From Fulvia fulva (taxonomy: Eukaryota; Ascomycota; Dothideomycetes; Mycosphaerellales; Mycosphaerellaceae), in assembly GCF_020509005.1 (NCBI RefSeq), contig NC_063020.1:2542001-2606000 (forward strand): a DNA stretch of 64,000 nt, read 5' to 3'. Below the pieces are notes generated by a model. The model had not been told where the DNA came from. It searched no databases and was given only the letters and a program-made list of their open reading frames with translations. The first letter of the stretch is position 1; every line of letters begins with the position of its first letter. A program made the position numbers and the translations under genes. Below, piece by piece: positions 48,139 through 60,492 of this stretch.

Positions 48139-48725
48139 TGTGTCGACCAAAGGAGTATTGCTTGCTCTCAAGATCCGGTTGCTTGGGAGTAGGGCCTGCG
48201 TGCTGTACGGGACTACAAACAAAGGCGAAGTACAGGAGAGGTAGCCCAGAGAATGGAATCTTTCAGCCGACAGGAGTCTGCATGTAACTGCTCTCCAATG
48301 GCAAGAGCTTTATCCCGATGCCTATGAAGTGGTAGACTATCGTTGCGGTGTGATCATTTTCTGGAGCGGGTGTGGCCCACCTCTTGTCTGGACATGTGGA
48401 GCGGGATCGTATACTCACTGGAGCTTCACTCATATATGCACAAGCCTTTTACCGTCACATGTCGTCTGTGAAGGGGTGCGCCGTTGCTCATGTTGTGCAA
48501 GGGTTCCAGGTTGCTGTTGAATCGCAAGGAACACGTGGAGCACGAGATGCTTGCATGTACGTAGCCGAGATCGAAATCTTGGCAACGGCGTAGGTCTTCG
48601 ACTTTCTGAAGCACCCTCGACCCCGATCGTTGCTTCCTAGAGACCACCGCCCTCCGCCCTACCCATAAGCCACCTCCGCTACGCCAGTTGCCACAGCGTA
48701 CGGAGCCATACCGCGCGCTGTCACC
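48139..48725. other. Divergent promoter region between the PQ-loop gene and BFR1
   Basis: About 590 bases lie between divergent starts, and the BFR1 leader is C-rich. No gene is seen. Confidence 0.5.
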
Positions 48726-50301
48726 ATGGCCGAAGTCGCAGAAACCAAGGCCGCACCTCCTGCGAAGCCTGAACGTCCCGATGAGGATACATACAAGAAG
48801 AACTTGGCTGCGGCCGAAAAGGAGCTGAAGGCTGCTGAAGAGCGCATGGTGCGTTGATCTCATGCGGAAATAGGATTGTCTATGCTGTGAAGTAAACGAC
48901 TGAACGATTATATGCTAACAGCCCCCATAGAAGCAGATCAAAGCCAAGATCGGTAATGCCCAACCACAGAACAAGGACTCACCAGTTGCGAAACGCCAGC
49001 AAGAACTCAAGACCGAACTCAATGGAATCCGCGACCAGCAGAAGAACAGCAAGTCAGGACGTGGCCAGGTCATGGACAAGATCAAGAAGCTTGATGAGCA
49101 GCTCAAGACACGCATCGCAGAGTCAAAGGCACAACGATCGAAGGTTCAGTACAAGTCGGCGGACGATGTCGAGGCTGAGATCAAGAAGCTCCAGGCACAG
49201 GTTGACAGCGGCAAGCTGAAGATTGTCGACGAGAAGAAGGCGCTGAACGACATCTCCCAGCTGAACCGCCTGAAGAAGAGCTTCGCCAACTTTGACGATG
49301 CGCAGAAGGGCATTGACGCCACCAAGGCCGAAATCGCTGAGCTAAAGAAGTCAATGGACGACCCAGCCAGTAAGGCTCTGTCCGAACGCTACAGCCAGAT
49401 CCAGGCGGAGCTCGATTCGATACGGGCCGAGCAAGACGATGCTTTCAAGAACTTGAACGCGCTGCGAGACGAACGAACCAAGGTGCACGAAGACCAGCAA
49501 AAGAAGTACGCCGCCGTCAAGGAGATCAAGGACGCATACTACCAACAACGACGCGCTGCTGTAGACTACGAGCGTGAAGCACGACGAATCCGTGAGGAGA
49601 AGCGCAAGGCGGAGAACGATGCCTACCACCGTGGACGGAGACAAGAGGCTGCCAAGTCGAAGCTCGAGGAGGCCAGTGCCCCAGCCTTCCAGGATGAGAT
49701 CCGCATTACCCAGTCCCTGATTGCCCGCCTCGACCCATCATCTGTGACCAAGCAGGAGGCTTCCGGTCCGGGCAAGTTCGCTGCTACCGACTTCCGCACT
49801 GTGGACTCTTCCGGTATCAAGGGCACTGCACTTAAAAGCAAGAAGGACGATGACGACGATGCATACTTTATTGGCGGTGGTGGTAAGAAGAAGAAGGGCG
49901 GCCGGGGCGCAAAGGCTACCGGTGCTGCCTCACCTACCCCAGAAGCATCCAGCAAGTTCAACCTCGACCTCGGCACCATTGAGGCTCTCGCACGCATCAA
50001 CGTCGACCCACCCATGTCGCAGGCCGATGTGCCTGCTGTTGTTGAGAAGCTGAAGGGCAAGCTCGAAACCTGGAAGAAGGACCAAGATAAGCAGACAAAG
50101 GAAAACATCGCGAAGGCGCAGGCAGAGATTGAGCGTCTCGAGAAGGAGGCTGCCGAGGCTGACGCTGGTGGTCGCACCAACGGCACAGGCGCTGCTGCAA
50201 AGAGTGAGAAGCCAGTCAATGGCGAAGCGCCAGTGGAAGACGCAACCCAGCAGCTTGGCGCGGCGTCTCTGGAGGAGAAGACCATTGAGACTACCGCATA
50301 A
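48726..50301 (+). CDS. BFR1: Nuclear segregation/mRNP protein Bfr1
   Basis: Bfr1 is a coiled-coil protein of polysomes and mRNPs at the ER, named for brefeldin A resistance and linked to ploidy control in yeast. Exon 1 (48726-48848) and exon 2 (48931-50301) join in frame to give 497 residues (yeast 470). The protein is charged and helical throughout, with coiled coil at about residues 25-300 (rich in Lys, Glu, Gln, Ala). It then has a Lys/Gly-rich basic patch (GGGGKKKKGGRG, about 355-366) and a second coiled coil at about 410-455. The N-terminus (KPERPDEDTYKKNL) is typical of fungal homologues. The ATG at 48726 has a CACCATGG context. No lesion is seen. Confidence 0.92.
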
Positions 50302-50836
50302 CAAGCGTGACTCTGGTTCTAGCTGAAGAGAGTCCAATTGCGACGCGCTCTACTGCGGTCCACATCCATCAAATCGAAGTTGAGTCTGCATTGGACATAT
50401 GCGTCCGAAAATGTGTAGCGTTCTGTACTTGTTACTACAAATCGAGCCTATATGGCGTATCTATGTTACATGTCATCAGGGCACTGCGAACAGGGCAATT
50501 ACCATATAGAAACGGCGTGGTTACTTGTGGTATCTACATGTCAGGTGAATCGGATACCGGTATGCTGAGTCATCAGTCATGTGACCATGTCGTTCACTCA
50601 CTGATTTGCTAGCTCGTGACATTACAAATGCTTCTCCTCAGTAACGTCGCACTCTCTGCCAACACCTATGTTTACGCTCCAGGTATAGGTCAGGGTACAG
50701 AGAAGAAGGCAATCATTCAAACATAATACATCGAAGCTAGCTCTCAAAGACTACCTGGGTATCAAAACCATTCCGTGACCATCATCATTCTGTCGTGAAA
50801 AGCAACTCATTCCCATGCAGAGGCCCTCTGTCGAGC
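50302..50836. other. Convergent 3' flanks of BFR1 and the stomatin gene
   Basis: The 3' regions of two convergent genes lie here and are A/T-richer than the coding sequence. No gene is seen. Confidence 0.5.
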
Positions 50837-52068
50837 TTACATGTTCTCGACAACACGCGCGTTTACAGCGCTCTGGAAGCCGTGCGTGTTGCCTGCGAAT
50901 TCGCTCTGATTCTCATTCCCAGTCATATGGTTGGCAGTACCATAGTCCCTGTAGCTGCTGGGTCCCTCGCCCACAGCCTCAGCTTGCGCAAGCTGCTGCT
51001 GGACCGTTTGGTTTTGAGCCGGAAGGAAAATTACTTTGCTGTTGGCTGTCTTGGCCATGCTCTGCATCGCCTCAAGGTATCGGATTTGCATGGCAGGTGC
51101 TGAACTCAAAATATCGGCGGCCTGTCGCATCAATTTGGCGCTCTCGACTTCGGCGCGAGCACTTATGACCTTGGCTTCACCAGTTCGCTTGCTCTGTGCG
51201 GCCATTGAGAGACTGTCCTGAAGCTCTTGGCTGAAAATGATGTCCTTGACGAGCATGCTCTCGACCGCTACACCCCAGCCTGTGGCGGTCTCATCGATGA
51301 TCTCGCGGATTGATTGGGCGATCTCTTCGCGGCGTTCGATAACGTCTTGGAGGACACGGGCACCGATGACGTGGCGCAGGGTGGTTTGCGTGCGCTCGAC
51401 GAGAGCGGTGCGGATGTTGGAGATTCCGAAGGCGGCTTTGTGGGGGCTGATGATGTGGTAGTAGATGACACTGGTAAGAGTGAGGTTCACCTGTGATGTG
51501 TCAGATGAAGTGTCTAAAATCGATGTGACCGTCCCGAGTGTATTTCAGGTGCTTCGACAGGGCTTCTGTGCCTTATATTACTCACGTTGTCCTTTGTCAT
51601 ACAGACTTGCTTTGGCACCTCCACGATCTGAATCTTTACATCGACTTGAATGAGGTTCTCAGATAGAGGGTTGATCTTAACGAGACCTGGGTCGACTGCG
51701 CGTGCGAAGCGTCCGAATTTGGTGACGAGGCCGACGTTACCCTGTGCGACTGGCTGGGAGGATGTTAGCTGTGCTCATGAAAATGATTGCAGCAGATGGC
51801 GGCTCACCTTGTATGGGTTGGGGCATATTATGCAACATGGGATCGCGCCCAGTGTACCGACGCAGGAGCCAAGCGCGTTAATCATGCTCCCATACCATCC
51901 ATGCTGGGCGGCATCTTCAGTATCGGGCTCGATGGCTTTCGCATAGCTCGGTTGGAGGTCCTCGCGGCGTGGTGGTTGCACTTTGACAAGTGGTGCGACT
52001 GGGTGCGAGCTGCCACTGTCACTACCAAGTGGCGCCTTCCCATTGACATCGCTGCTGGTGCCGTTCAT
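50837..52068 (-). CDS. Stomatin/band 7 (SPFH) family protein
   Basis: Stomatins are oligomeric membrane scaffolds that bind cholesterol-like sterols; in filamentous fungi a stomatin is linked to polarity and endosomes. Three exons, 52068-51808, 51753-51586 and 51490-50837, join in frame to give 360 residues. The order is a Ser/Pro-rich N-terminus, a Cys-containing hydrophobic hairpin (GAIPCCIICPNPYK, about residues 74-87) probably palmitoylated, the SPFH domain (about 88-260) with GLVTKFGRFARAVDPG and VESMLVKDIIF, and a helical Ala/Gln/Glu-rich oligomerisation stretch (SAPAMQIRYLEAMQSMAK). The disordered tail is Asn-rich. Both introns are phase 0, and the joined blocks are family-typical. Confidence 0.93.
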
Positions 52069-53293
52069 TGTGGTGGCGATGGTGGTAGTAGTTGGTGTTG
52101 GCGCTGCGCGAAGCTCGAAGGTGTTGTGCGGGGCAAGCTCGATCTATCGGATGCGATCGTGGAATCTTAAAGATACCACAGATGTCGAAGCTAGTCAATG
52201 CAATCTCGAAATATTTGCTTACGACAATTATAGTTATAGTTGGGATGGTCTTCGAGAAGGCGACACGGGAGTATATGTAGCACGTCAGTACAAAGACAGA
52301 AAGTGTCAAGTGACTGCACAGCAGCTGCACCCTGGGCGTGAAGGATGTGGCGATGCGCAAGTCGCTAGCTCATTTCGATCTTCTTGTCCTCACTACAGCC
52401 AATTGAGGACGACCTGCTCACGCTACCAAACTGCTAAGCTTCTCGGAACTGCGGCTGTGGTGGAGATGGTTGGAGTCAAAGTGTTCGCAATGGAGTCGAC
52501 CACATGTTCAGCAGCCCTGTCGAACACCTCCGTGGAGGGATGCACCTTGACTTCATGCCTGAGGTCGAAGGATTCGGGCGTGCTGGCATTCTTCGCGATG
52601 GCATGGCAACGCCGTGCGACAATAGTTCGGGCGAATTGACTTTCGACTTGCGGCTGAAGTAGCTCTACAGCACTTCAGCAGGAATGCGATTCGTGGCTCG
52701 GGTAAAATGCCGCCTGGGAGGTACCGTGCAGTGAGCGATATCTTGTACCAACACACGTTCTGGAAGCTCGCCAATGCATCGAAATATGCTGATCAGCTGT
52801 TCGCGCAATGACCGTTCTCGATGCCGCGTGTCCATCTTGGGATCTGTAGAAACGGTAAGGACGGCATCGCGTATTCGGCTCCTTAGTGCCCAGCCCGATG
52901 CCGCGGAACAACGGCCGACATCATGCATGATGATACGTGGAAACCTCAGAATTCGATACCGCTTCACACTCGGCATGAGATCGCCGAGTCTTGAGGGCGC
53001 AGCAGTGTCTTGAGGTCTTGTGGACATCACATGAGAATGTAGGCAAGGCACAGCCTCGCACTCGCTGCTATCGCTGCGGAACGTTGCTGCTATTCTGTGC
53101 TACATCAGTACTGAGGCATATTCACACCCCCGGGTCTTGTGGTAAGCATGGTGCACATCACTTGTAGTCTCGCATCGAATACCTCTTCAAGCCGTTTGCA
53201 ATTGAATTGCATCTGTTGCACGTGGCGATCTCGTGCATCGCGTGTGTCTTCAAGTAGTCCACCGGCTATGGGAGCGAGTGCCTGAGTCCCTCT
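52069..53293. other. Intergenic region between the ATPase and stomatin genes
   Basis: About 1.2 kb is expected to hold the stomatin promoter and the 3' flank of the ATPase gene. Open frames here (for example 51983-52639, plus strand) overlap the stomatin exon antisense and show no domain. Confidence 0.5.
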
Positions 53294-55442
53294 TCAACCA
53301 GCCCGGTCGACTCGGAGAGCAAGTCCTCGCAATCGCGAAAGCGCTGCAGCGACCTCAAGCGGGCGTATACCCACCAGATCGCCTCCGTCAAGCGATGTAG
53401 GTAAGCACTTGTCGACACCAATGCAATCCCGAAGTTGAGACTTTATCTCCCGCAATGTCAATGCGCTTGTGCTCGTGATGTTCGCGATTCGCTGTAGGAG
53501 CACTGCCGCAGTGCGTGACTGACCTATCTCCACAAGCTGGTCGAGTGCCCCCAGATCGATACCACTCTCTGCTCGAGATGGATCGTCCACGGCGTCTTTG
53601 GTGTGTGAGTTCATCGCGATGAACTTGTTCCTAGAGGCAAACGGCGATCTGATGCCTTCAAGACCCACTCTAAACATGCGCTGTGGTGGCGAACCGTACT
53701 TCTTGTCTTGCACAATTGTACTGGGCAATTGCTGAAGAACCTCTTGCGCCTCCTTTGTTTTGCACTGAGGCACATATGAGTCCATAGATACAACGTTATC
53801 TGCCACAGCAAGCCAATCGCCCAATCCGCCAATGACGATTACGGTGCTCACACCATGCTGCTGGTACAATGCACGAGCCTTACTGACCAGAGGCGTGATT
53901 GGCTCGTGACGAATCAGTTTCTGCATCCTGGCATCTCTCACGAGAAGGTTTGTGGCTGAGGAGTCTTCGTCGATGAGCAGTGTCTTGCATCCTGCCTCGA
54001 GCGCCTCTTGTATGTTCGCAGCCATTGAAGTGGACCCACTTGCGTCAGATGTTGAGAACGACTTGGTATCTTTACCGCCCGGCAATGTCGAGATGAACGG
54101 ACTCACATCAGTCTTGTTGACACTGCGACCGTCTTCTGCTCTGATCTTGAAAGCCGTAGGATCCGTCACGATAGCTTCTCTGCCATCACCCGGTATGTGG
54201 CTGTAGACGCCAAGCTCCAATGCTTCTAGGAGCGTGGACTTGCCATGGAAGCCGCCTCCAGTGAGCATTGTCACACCTTTCGGTATGCCCATACCAGTGT
54301 AAGAGGCTCCGTGGCTGGTAGTCAGGGAGATCTCAAGCTCTTTTGGTGATTTGAAGGCAACCACCTCTGGACCACTCATAGGCGCTTGTGATGCGCCAGA
54401 AGCTCGCGGCAGTATCGAGCCATTGGCAACGAAGGCGATCAGACCATGCTCCTCTAGCTGCGAGCGCAATGAGTTCTGTGCTTCTGCAGAGGATATGTGA
54501 TCTCCTAGTCGCTTGTGATCGATGTTCGCATGAAGTAGTGATTGCTTCACGACCTCGACGAGATTGATGGCCAGGATTTGATAGGCCTGCTGCCCAAGAA
54601 CAGTTCGTCCAGCTGCTGGTAGTGATACTGTGAAGCGTAGTTCGATTGAATCATTCCCAGATATCAACGCGGACGTGCGTGGGATGATCTCCTGGCCTGG
54701 TGCGTTGATCGAGAAGGCGCCACCTTTAGGACCAGACCATCCACCTCCCGTCTTCGCAATGCTCTGATCGAGGTGCTTCGATTGTATGAGTGCTCCGGCA
54801 ATGCGAGAGACGAAATCACACAGCGCGATGCGGCTTACGTCCGACTGCAAAACGTGATCTGGAAGTCTAGTCTCCTTCCATGGCATGATGGCTCGCACCC
54901 GCGATGGTGCTGCATAGGCATCGCCTTGGACATGATCGACAGAGAGCGTGAATTGGGGTTCCACGTGTTGATACTTGCCTACTAGTCGCTTGTATGAACC
55001 TGAGATCTTGTCAATGATGTGGATGTCCTTTCATGAAGTCGACACAGCGAGACATGATGTAATAATGCTTCAAGCAGCACACTCCAAGGCATCCACTGGA
55101 GAGGTTGAGCAAGTATGGATGAAAGGTTTCGCGACAGAGGAAAGGGACGAGAACCAACCGTACTGCTGCTGATCAATGCTCCTCAGATCCGCGTCGAGCT
55201 GTGCCCAGTCCTTCGGAGGCCCGCCAGCTCTCGGCTGCTCCAGGTACTCGTTCCCGGAGCTCTGTTGCTGCTGGAAGTGGCTGCCGTCATTACCACCTCG
55301 CTGGCTCCCTCCTCTGCCACGCCCACGGCCGCCGCCGTAGCGCTCCTTGTAATATGCCCCGCGACCTCGTCCTGGACACATCGGTCAGCCAACGCGCTTC
55401 TGGCAGGCAACACATGCATGCATCGGTCCTACCTGCTGACAT
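53294..55442 (-). CDS. Predicted ABC-class P-loop ATPase with an RG-rich N-terminus
   Basis: The protein matches the uncharacterised 'predicted ATPase of the ABC class' family (PF09818-like), which lacks membrane segments. Three exons, 55442-55433, 55371-55159 and 54999-53294, join in frame to give 642 residues. Exon 1 is only ten bases (MSA plus one base). Residues 4-30 are an Arg/Gly-rich RGG-like stretch that could bind RNA, followed by the family block PPKDWAQLDADLRSIDQQ. Walker A is GGGFHGKST from residue 322, and Walker B is TLLIDEDSS with D418 and E419. A family Arg/Ser-rich GIRSPFASRNKF block lies near residue 530. The donor of intron 2 (GTTGGT) is unusual, but the acceptor side restores the family frame. 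Cellular role is unknown. Confidence 0.88.
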
Positions 55443-55677
55443 GACGGTGGATGCAAGAGAAGACTGATTGGATTGAAGCAGCGATCTTTGAGCTCGGGCA
55501 AATTAGCGTTGTCGGAAGGCAGGGATGGCGGCGCGCTAGAAAGCGACTTGCCGTGTACCGCAACTTCTCAGCAGCAGTACACCACCACGCTGGCCAGGGT
55601 TCATGAGATAGAGTGCAATAGGCGTGGAAGAAGCCAATCACGCGACGACTGGAATCTGCAATCGTTCTGCGGCAGTC
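55443..55677. promoter_or_regulatory. Short bidirectional promoter
   Basis: Only 235 bases separate the start codons of the divergent ABC-class ATPase and SSXT-like genes, so both 5' leaders and promoters must share this space. No clear TATA box is seen. Confidence 0.55.
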
Positions 55678-56780
55678 ATGGCGAGCGTAATGAGCCAATC
55701 ACCGATACCACCGCTGGCGCAGCAAGGCTACTACAACACTACCACTACCAGCAACCCCTCGGGTGGTGGCACGGGGCAAGCCTTTTGGGGAAACCAACAG
55801 TATGGCGCGGCAGGGCAGATGCAAATGCCATACGGAGCGGGTGAGTGCTCTGAATGACTCGTGTTTTGGCACATCTGCATAGACTCCATTGGCACGCGCG
55901 CTCCTCGATCGTCACGCCTACTCCTACTATAGGGACGGACGCACGTGGGAGGCACACCGCAGCCATACCGCACCTTAGCGACTAGGCCGCAGCTATGCAC
56001 AGCCAAGCTTTTCGCGCTGCTAGCAAGGCATGCTGACAGTTTCCAGTCACCACATCTGCGCCGACGAGCAGCTCTCTGCCAATCCAAGCGCCGGCCGCGC
56101 TACCACCGCAGGCCTATTCTGCCTACCAGCAGCAGCACCACGTGAGACAGAGCGGCTCTCCGCAACACACTCAGTCGCCGAATGCCGCCAGCCACCCAAC
56201 ACCACCGCCGCCGACAAACCAATACCCAATGGCCGCCCCGCCCCTCCCGCAAACACCAGGCAGCCTCCAGCAGGGCGCCGTAAGCACCGCCGCGCCTTCC
56301 CCACGATCCCCACTCTCGCCCGGCAGCCAGAGCAGAGAAGACGAGCGCGTGGCGCTGCTCTTTGAGATCAACGTCGAGCTGCTGCAGGAGGTCAACAGGC
56401 TGCAGACCGAGGGACATGGTGGCGCCATCAGCCCGCAGCAGCTCATGCAGCTGAGGAGCGAGGGCAAGCCAGACAAGATGGCCTCGGAGGAGTACATACA
56501 ATGTCTACGCAGAGTGCAGGCGAATCTTGCTTGGCTGATGCCGCGAGCATCAAACGATCCTGCAGGTCTCGCGAAAGCGCCTCCTGGCCCGGCGCACATG
56601 ACGCCGCCACCACACATGGCGCAGTTGCAGTCAAAGTACGCGCAGCTGACAGAGCTTTTCCCTGGCTGGAAGGGCTTGGATTGGCAACCATCGCAATCTG
56701 CATCCTCCCCAGGACTCAATGGGCCGAATCCGATGGCTGCGAATGGCATGAATTCTGCTCCTGCTCAAGCGCAGGCATAA
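55678..56780 (+). CDS. SSXT/SS18-like protein (glutamine-repeat type), possible SWI/SNF-associated subunit
   Basis: Two exons, 55678-55840 and 56047-56780, join in frame to give 298 residues. The N-terminal half is rich in Gln, Pro, Ser, Thr and Gly. The conserved helical core is at about residues 150-220: EINVELLQEVNRLQ, a loop, then EEYIQCLRRVQANLAWLM. This arrangement is like the SSXT domain of SS18, a BAF/SWI-SNF subunit, and like fungal proteins named glutamine repeat protein-1. A Pro/Ala-rich tail follows, with a small helical block (YAQLTELFPGWKGLDW). It is therefore likely nuclear. The intron of 206 nt is long for this window. Assignment to chromatin remodelling rests on domain resemblance only. 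Confidence 0.8.
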
Positions 56781-58795
56781 TGACCATGACCATAACCATG
56801 ACCCTTACGAGTGACTGCACTACGACTGCATACAGTACCGGCGTCTAATGATGATGCATATATTCGGACATCAGACTCGAGGTTGGGCAATTGTATCGGA
56901 GTAGCTTTTGGAGTAGCTTGGCCTGGTTGGTGGTTACCGTCTCTTTTACTCTCTGCTACTGTACTATACCCGAGCTTCTTCGAACTCACTTCTCGACATA
57001 GACTGTGCTTGGAATCACAAATGGGAGGACTGCTTTTGCTTTGCTACATGGATTGATAATCACACCCAGCACTCGTTCCGACAAACTCTACGAAGGCCGG
57101 AAAGATGCGACTCCTAAGAACCATGTCAAAATACTGATCGAGCGCTTTCACTTGCGTCAATCATCGGAGTAATGCTGCGGAGCCCATAAAGGACCTCCGC
57201 CTAACAATATCGGGCAGCCGATCTCCTTATGTCCGGCCAAATGAAGCTCAAAGCATCTGATACGGCTGCACTGATTGGCAAGGTCTGCCGTATCACCCGC
57301 GACTCGCTGCAGCTCCACCCGTTGGACGGCGCAGGCAAGCCAGCTGGCCGCTGCGACATTGAGAAATGACGTTGATAACGACATCTGTAAAGTGCCCTAT
57401 GTGCTCTCGACGCTTGGGGGACTTCCACTTGGCAACGAAGAACATCGTCCAACTTCGAGCTAAGGACTTTGTCACGGTCGAAGTGGACTGTGAGCAAAAG
57501 AGAATCACCATATGCCCAACCGCTGCCCCATGGCCTCGCTGTTAGCACAATGTCCTTCACCATTGTGATATCAGCCCAATCGCGGAGTCTCCTTTTCGGC
57601 CAGTCCACGCTCGCAAGGCCTTCGGACTGGCGCCGTATCCTTGAGCCAATGATGATTCCCTGCGGAAGGGCTGATGTTGAGAGTATGTATGACTTTCAAC
57701 TAACAAGGCAATGCTGTCCGTTGAAAGTAGCAGATGTCTGGGGTTATATGTACACTTTCAGGCCTCGTTCACAGCAAGAAGTAATATGAACGAAGACTGC
57801 AAAATGATCGGTATTGCCTCAATGGAGCTCGAACTGTATACCTCAACGCGCTCGAAAGTCGAGAATCCGACTACGGCGGAGTGAGTAGTGGCTCGACATT
57901 TTGTCGTGGTGGCCATGAACGCCTTCAACCACTTGACCACAGAGACTGTGCTGACCGTCGAGGAGAGAAGATCCCCGGGGTCGTATATAGGTTCATGAGT
58001 CTGGCATGTGACTACGTTGGATAGTCAAACAGAAGCAGAAGGATGCACGCAGGTCAAAACAATCAGCATTGCCTTAACAATCCACTCAACCACACGCATT
58101 GCCGACAAGACCTAAGAGAAGACTCCGTAAGGCAGTATTGTGACTCGACTCGGCCGATTCGACCTCATCGGCTCGTTGGCTACTTCGCCAATAAGGCTGA
58201 GAAGGCATGTGATCGAAGATCAACGCCTGACAGAGCCATCGTATCTTACAGATTACGCTTATGCCAACTCTGGTATCGCGACTGCTGATCAACGCAGTAG
58301 GACTGTGACTACGCCAAAGTGGACGCGGACGAATAAAGCATGTCGAAGCAGGCATTGGCTATCTTAATCAGCTATGTGGCCTTCGACAGTCCGATAAATC
58401 TTCTCTCGATGCCAACACCCTTTCTCTGCCTTATACCACCGGGTCCGGGCGGACAAAAAGCTCGACATTGAAAAGATATCTGGCTTGCGTTCGCTAGTCA
58501 TAACAACAAAAGCTCATGGCTTGCAGGGTGAGCCTCGAGATCTTCCATCTCGCACTAAGCCGCTATCCTACACATGAAAGGTAGGAGAAATCCTTGACTA
58601 CCCGAGGCCTTTGTACCTATTCACGCCTTCGATGCATGTGGTAGCGGCTTCTCGCTGACATTTGACATATGATTCGCGACTTGGACCCGCTCATGGGCGC
58701 GGAATAGTGTAAAATACTTGCCGACTGCACACTTAAACACTCTTCCTCCTACTGCAACCAAATTCAGGACAAGCACCATCTTCATATAGAGTACA
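56781..58795. other. Gene-poor region of 2 kb
   Basis: No gene can be assembled. Minus-strand open frames at 57201-57608, 57293-57511 and 57758-57940 have patches of protein-like composition but lack ATG starts or domains and switch frame. The repetitive stretch at 56775-56805 (CCATGACCATAACCATGACC) is a small imperfect repeat just past the SSXT-like stop. Confidence 0.4.
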
Positions 58796-59665
58796 ATGAA
58801 GCTCAACTTCAAATCCAGGCTTCGACATGTCTGCAAACGCCGTCCCCAACCACGCAGCACGACTCAATATCAAACCCAGCCATCTTGCGCCTTTCTTCAA
58901 CTGCCTGCAGAGATTCGGAATGACATATACAAGCTCGTACTGGTCACCACTGACAGCATTTCTCTCCACCTTAACAACCTCCCACAGCCCGCCCTGACCA
59001 CAGCCTGCCGCCAAATTCAAGCCGAAGCGCTCCCGATCTTCACATGGAACAACACCTTCGTCCTCAACTGGACTATGAGCAACCGAGGGATCTTGCGCAG
59101 TTCCACCAACCCAGGCACCCTCAGCTGGACTAAACGCACCAGCGCTATTGCATTCTTCCAAACCATCGAGTTCCGTTCAAGAACGACCGCAAAACTGTTC
59201 TCCCAGACACCATTGCACTCATTCATGATAAAGCTCCCACTACCCGGCGAGGACGAAGTGTTGTCCTTCCACCACAGGGAGTACTGTCCCGACACGAACA
59301 CACACAACTTCAGCGATTGCAGATATTATCAGAAAACCCTGAACTCAAGCGCCGAAAGCCTCAACAAAGTAACTACCGATCACCGAGCCCAAGGCGTCGC
59401 CGGCTTGATAGAGATTGGGCATGCCATGCCGAAAGTTTTGGCAGGGCGCGGAGACAGGGTGTGGTGGAGCGTGCTCGGGCTGACTGCTCTCAATCGGATT
59501 GGAGCTAGCGATAAGATATGGTGCTCGTGGGTCCTTCTGTACGAGGACAGCGATGAGGAGGAGGAGGAGGAGGAGGATGATGATGTGGATGATGAGAACC
59601 GCGAACCTGAGATTGCGAGGCAGCTGATGGAGTATAGTTCCACAATGGTGCTTAGCGACCTCTGA
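58796..59665 (+). CDS. F-box-like fungal protein with an acidic tail
   Basis: The intronless 289-residue protein has a basic N-terminus and then an F-box-like segment at about residues 33-50 (FLQLPAEIRNDIYKLVL). The pattern ALTTACRQIQAEALPIFTWNN that follows is typical of a large family of Dothideomycete proteins with degenerate F-boxes. F-box proteins link Skp1-cullin ubiquitin ligases to targets; for this family no target is known. A run of acidic residues at about 253-270 is encoded by GAG/GAT triplets (59556-59600) that form a coding microsatellite. A TATA-like element is not obvious. The family is fast-evolving and multi-copy, so function should not be transferred from any named member. 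Confidence 0.8.
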   Translation: MKLNFKSRLRHVCKRRPQPRSTTQYQTQPSCAFLQLPAEIRNDIYKLVLVTTDSISLHLNNLPQPALTTACRQIQAEALPIFTWNNTFVLNWTMSNRGILRSSTNPGTLSWTKRTSAIAFFQTIEFRSRTTAKLFSQTPLHSFMIKLPLPGEDEVLSFHHREYCPDTNTHNFSDCRYYQKTLNSSAESLNKVTTDHRAQGVAGLIEIGHAMPKVLAGRGDRVWWSVLGLTALNRIGASDKIWCSWVLLYEDSDEEEEEEEDDDVDDENREPEIARQLMEYSSTMVLSDL

Positions 59666-60492
59666 GTCGATGGTGTGGTCTGCGGGAGTCAGGGGAGTGC
59701 GTGGCTTGTTCCAGCTCGGTTTGTTCTTGCAGCGTTGCGTTGAAGTCGTGCTCCAAGCTTGTCTGCTGTCTTTGAGATTAGTCGCTGGCAGATCATGGGG
59801 GTGTGAGATCTGCTTTACAGCCGCGAAACATCGTTCAAAGGATAGGTGAAGCACTGCTTTGGGCGGAAAATCGATGTAGAGGGTTGATATGTTTTCATCA
59901 TGAGTTTACCTAAAATCGGAGCCTGGAGCTTTAACCACAATGCAGTGCGACTTTCTCATTCCGCCATCAAAGCGTCTGGCATTTCCAAAATCGTTTCTTT
60001 CGCGCTGTACGAATGCACAGCCTGAGACCTGAACCTCGACCACTGGGGGATTTTGCCCTAGTGGTGGGTGCTGCCATGTTCGATTGGCGAGGTACTGAAG
60101 GGAGGACATTTTATGCCTTCGACAGGTATGGTGCAAGAATCCTATCGCGTGCGTATTGACCCAGCTGGGTTGGTCAATGACCACACCAGAGGGGTGCCCG
60201 GCGTATTCTCAAAGGGAGACGCACGCAATGTCAGTCCAGATAGGTGGCTTGCAAGGCGAGTCCTTGTGTCATCGCTGCGCGGGAATTGCCGTGCTCTACA
60301 GGCTGCTCAATGATGTTGACAGCACAGTGTTCGTGATCAGGTCGGTCCAGATGGAGGTCGATCGACTCATTCCAAGTTGACTGCTGCCTTTGCTGGTCGT
60401 GCTCGATCGCAGCAGCAAATGTGCCTTCAGATCAAGATTGGTCGTCTCGCTCAAGCAACAAGTTCTCGATCATCGCTTGGTTGCGAGGATCC
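59666..60492. other. Convergent intergenic region
   Basis: About 830 bases lie between two convergent genes. No gene or repeat is recognised. Confidence 0.5.

Noticed and set aside
48139..48222. 28-residue N-terminal extension of the PQ-loop protein
   Set aside because: It would need a TTG start; the ATG at 48138 directly precedes the conserved first helix.
49623..50285. 220-codon minus-strand frame
   Set aside because: Antisense shadow of the BFR1 coding sequence.
57201..57940. Minus-strand open frames that look partly protein-like
   Set aside because: No ATG start for the longest, frames switch without convincing splice sites, and no domain is seen.
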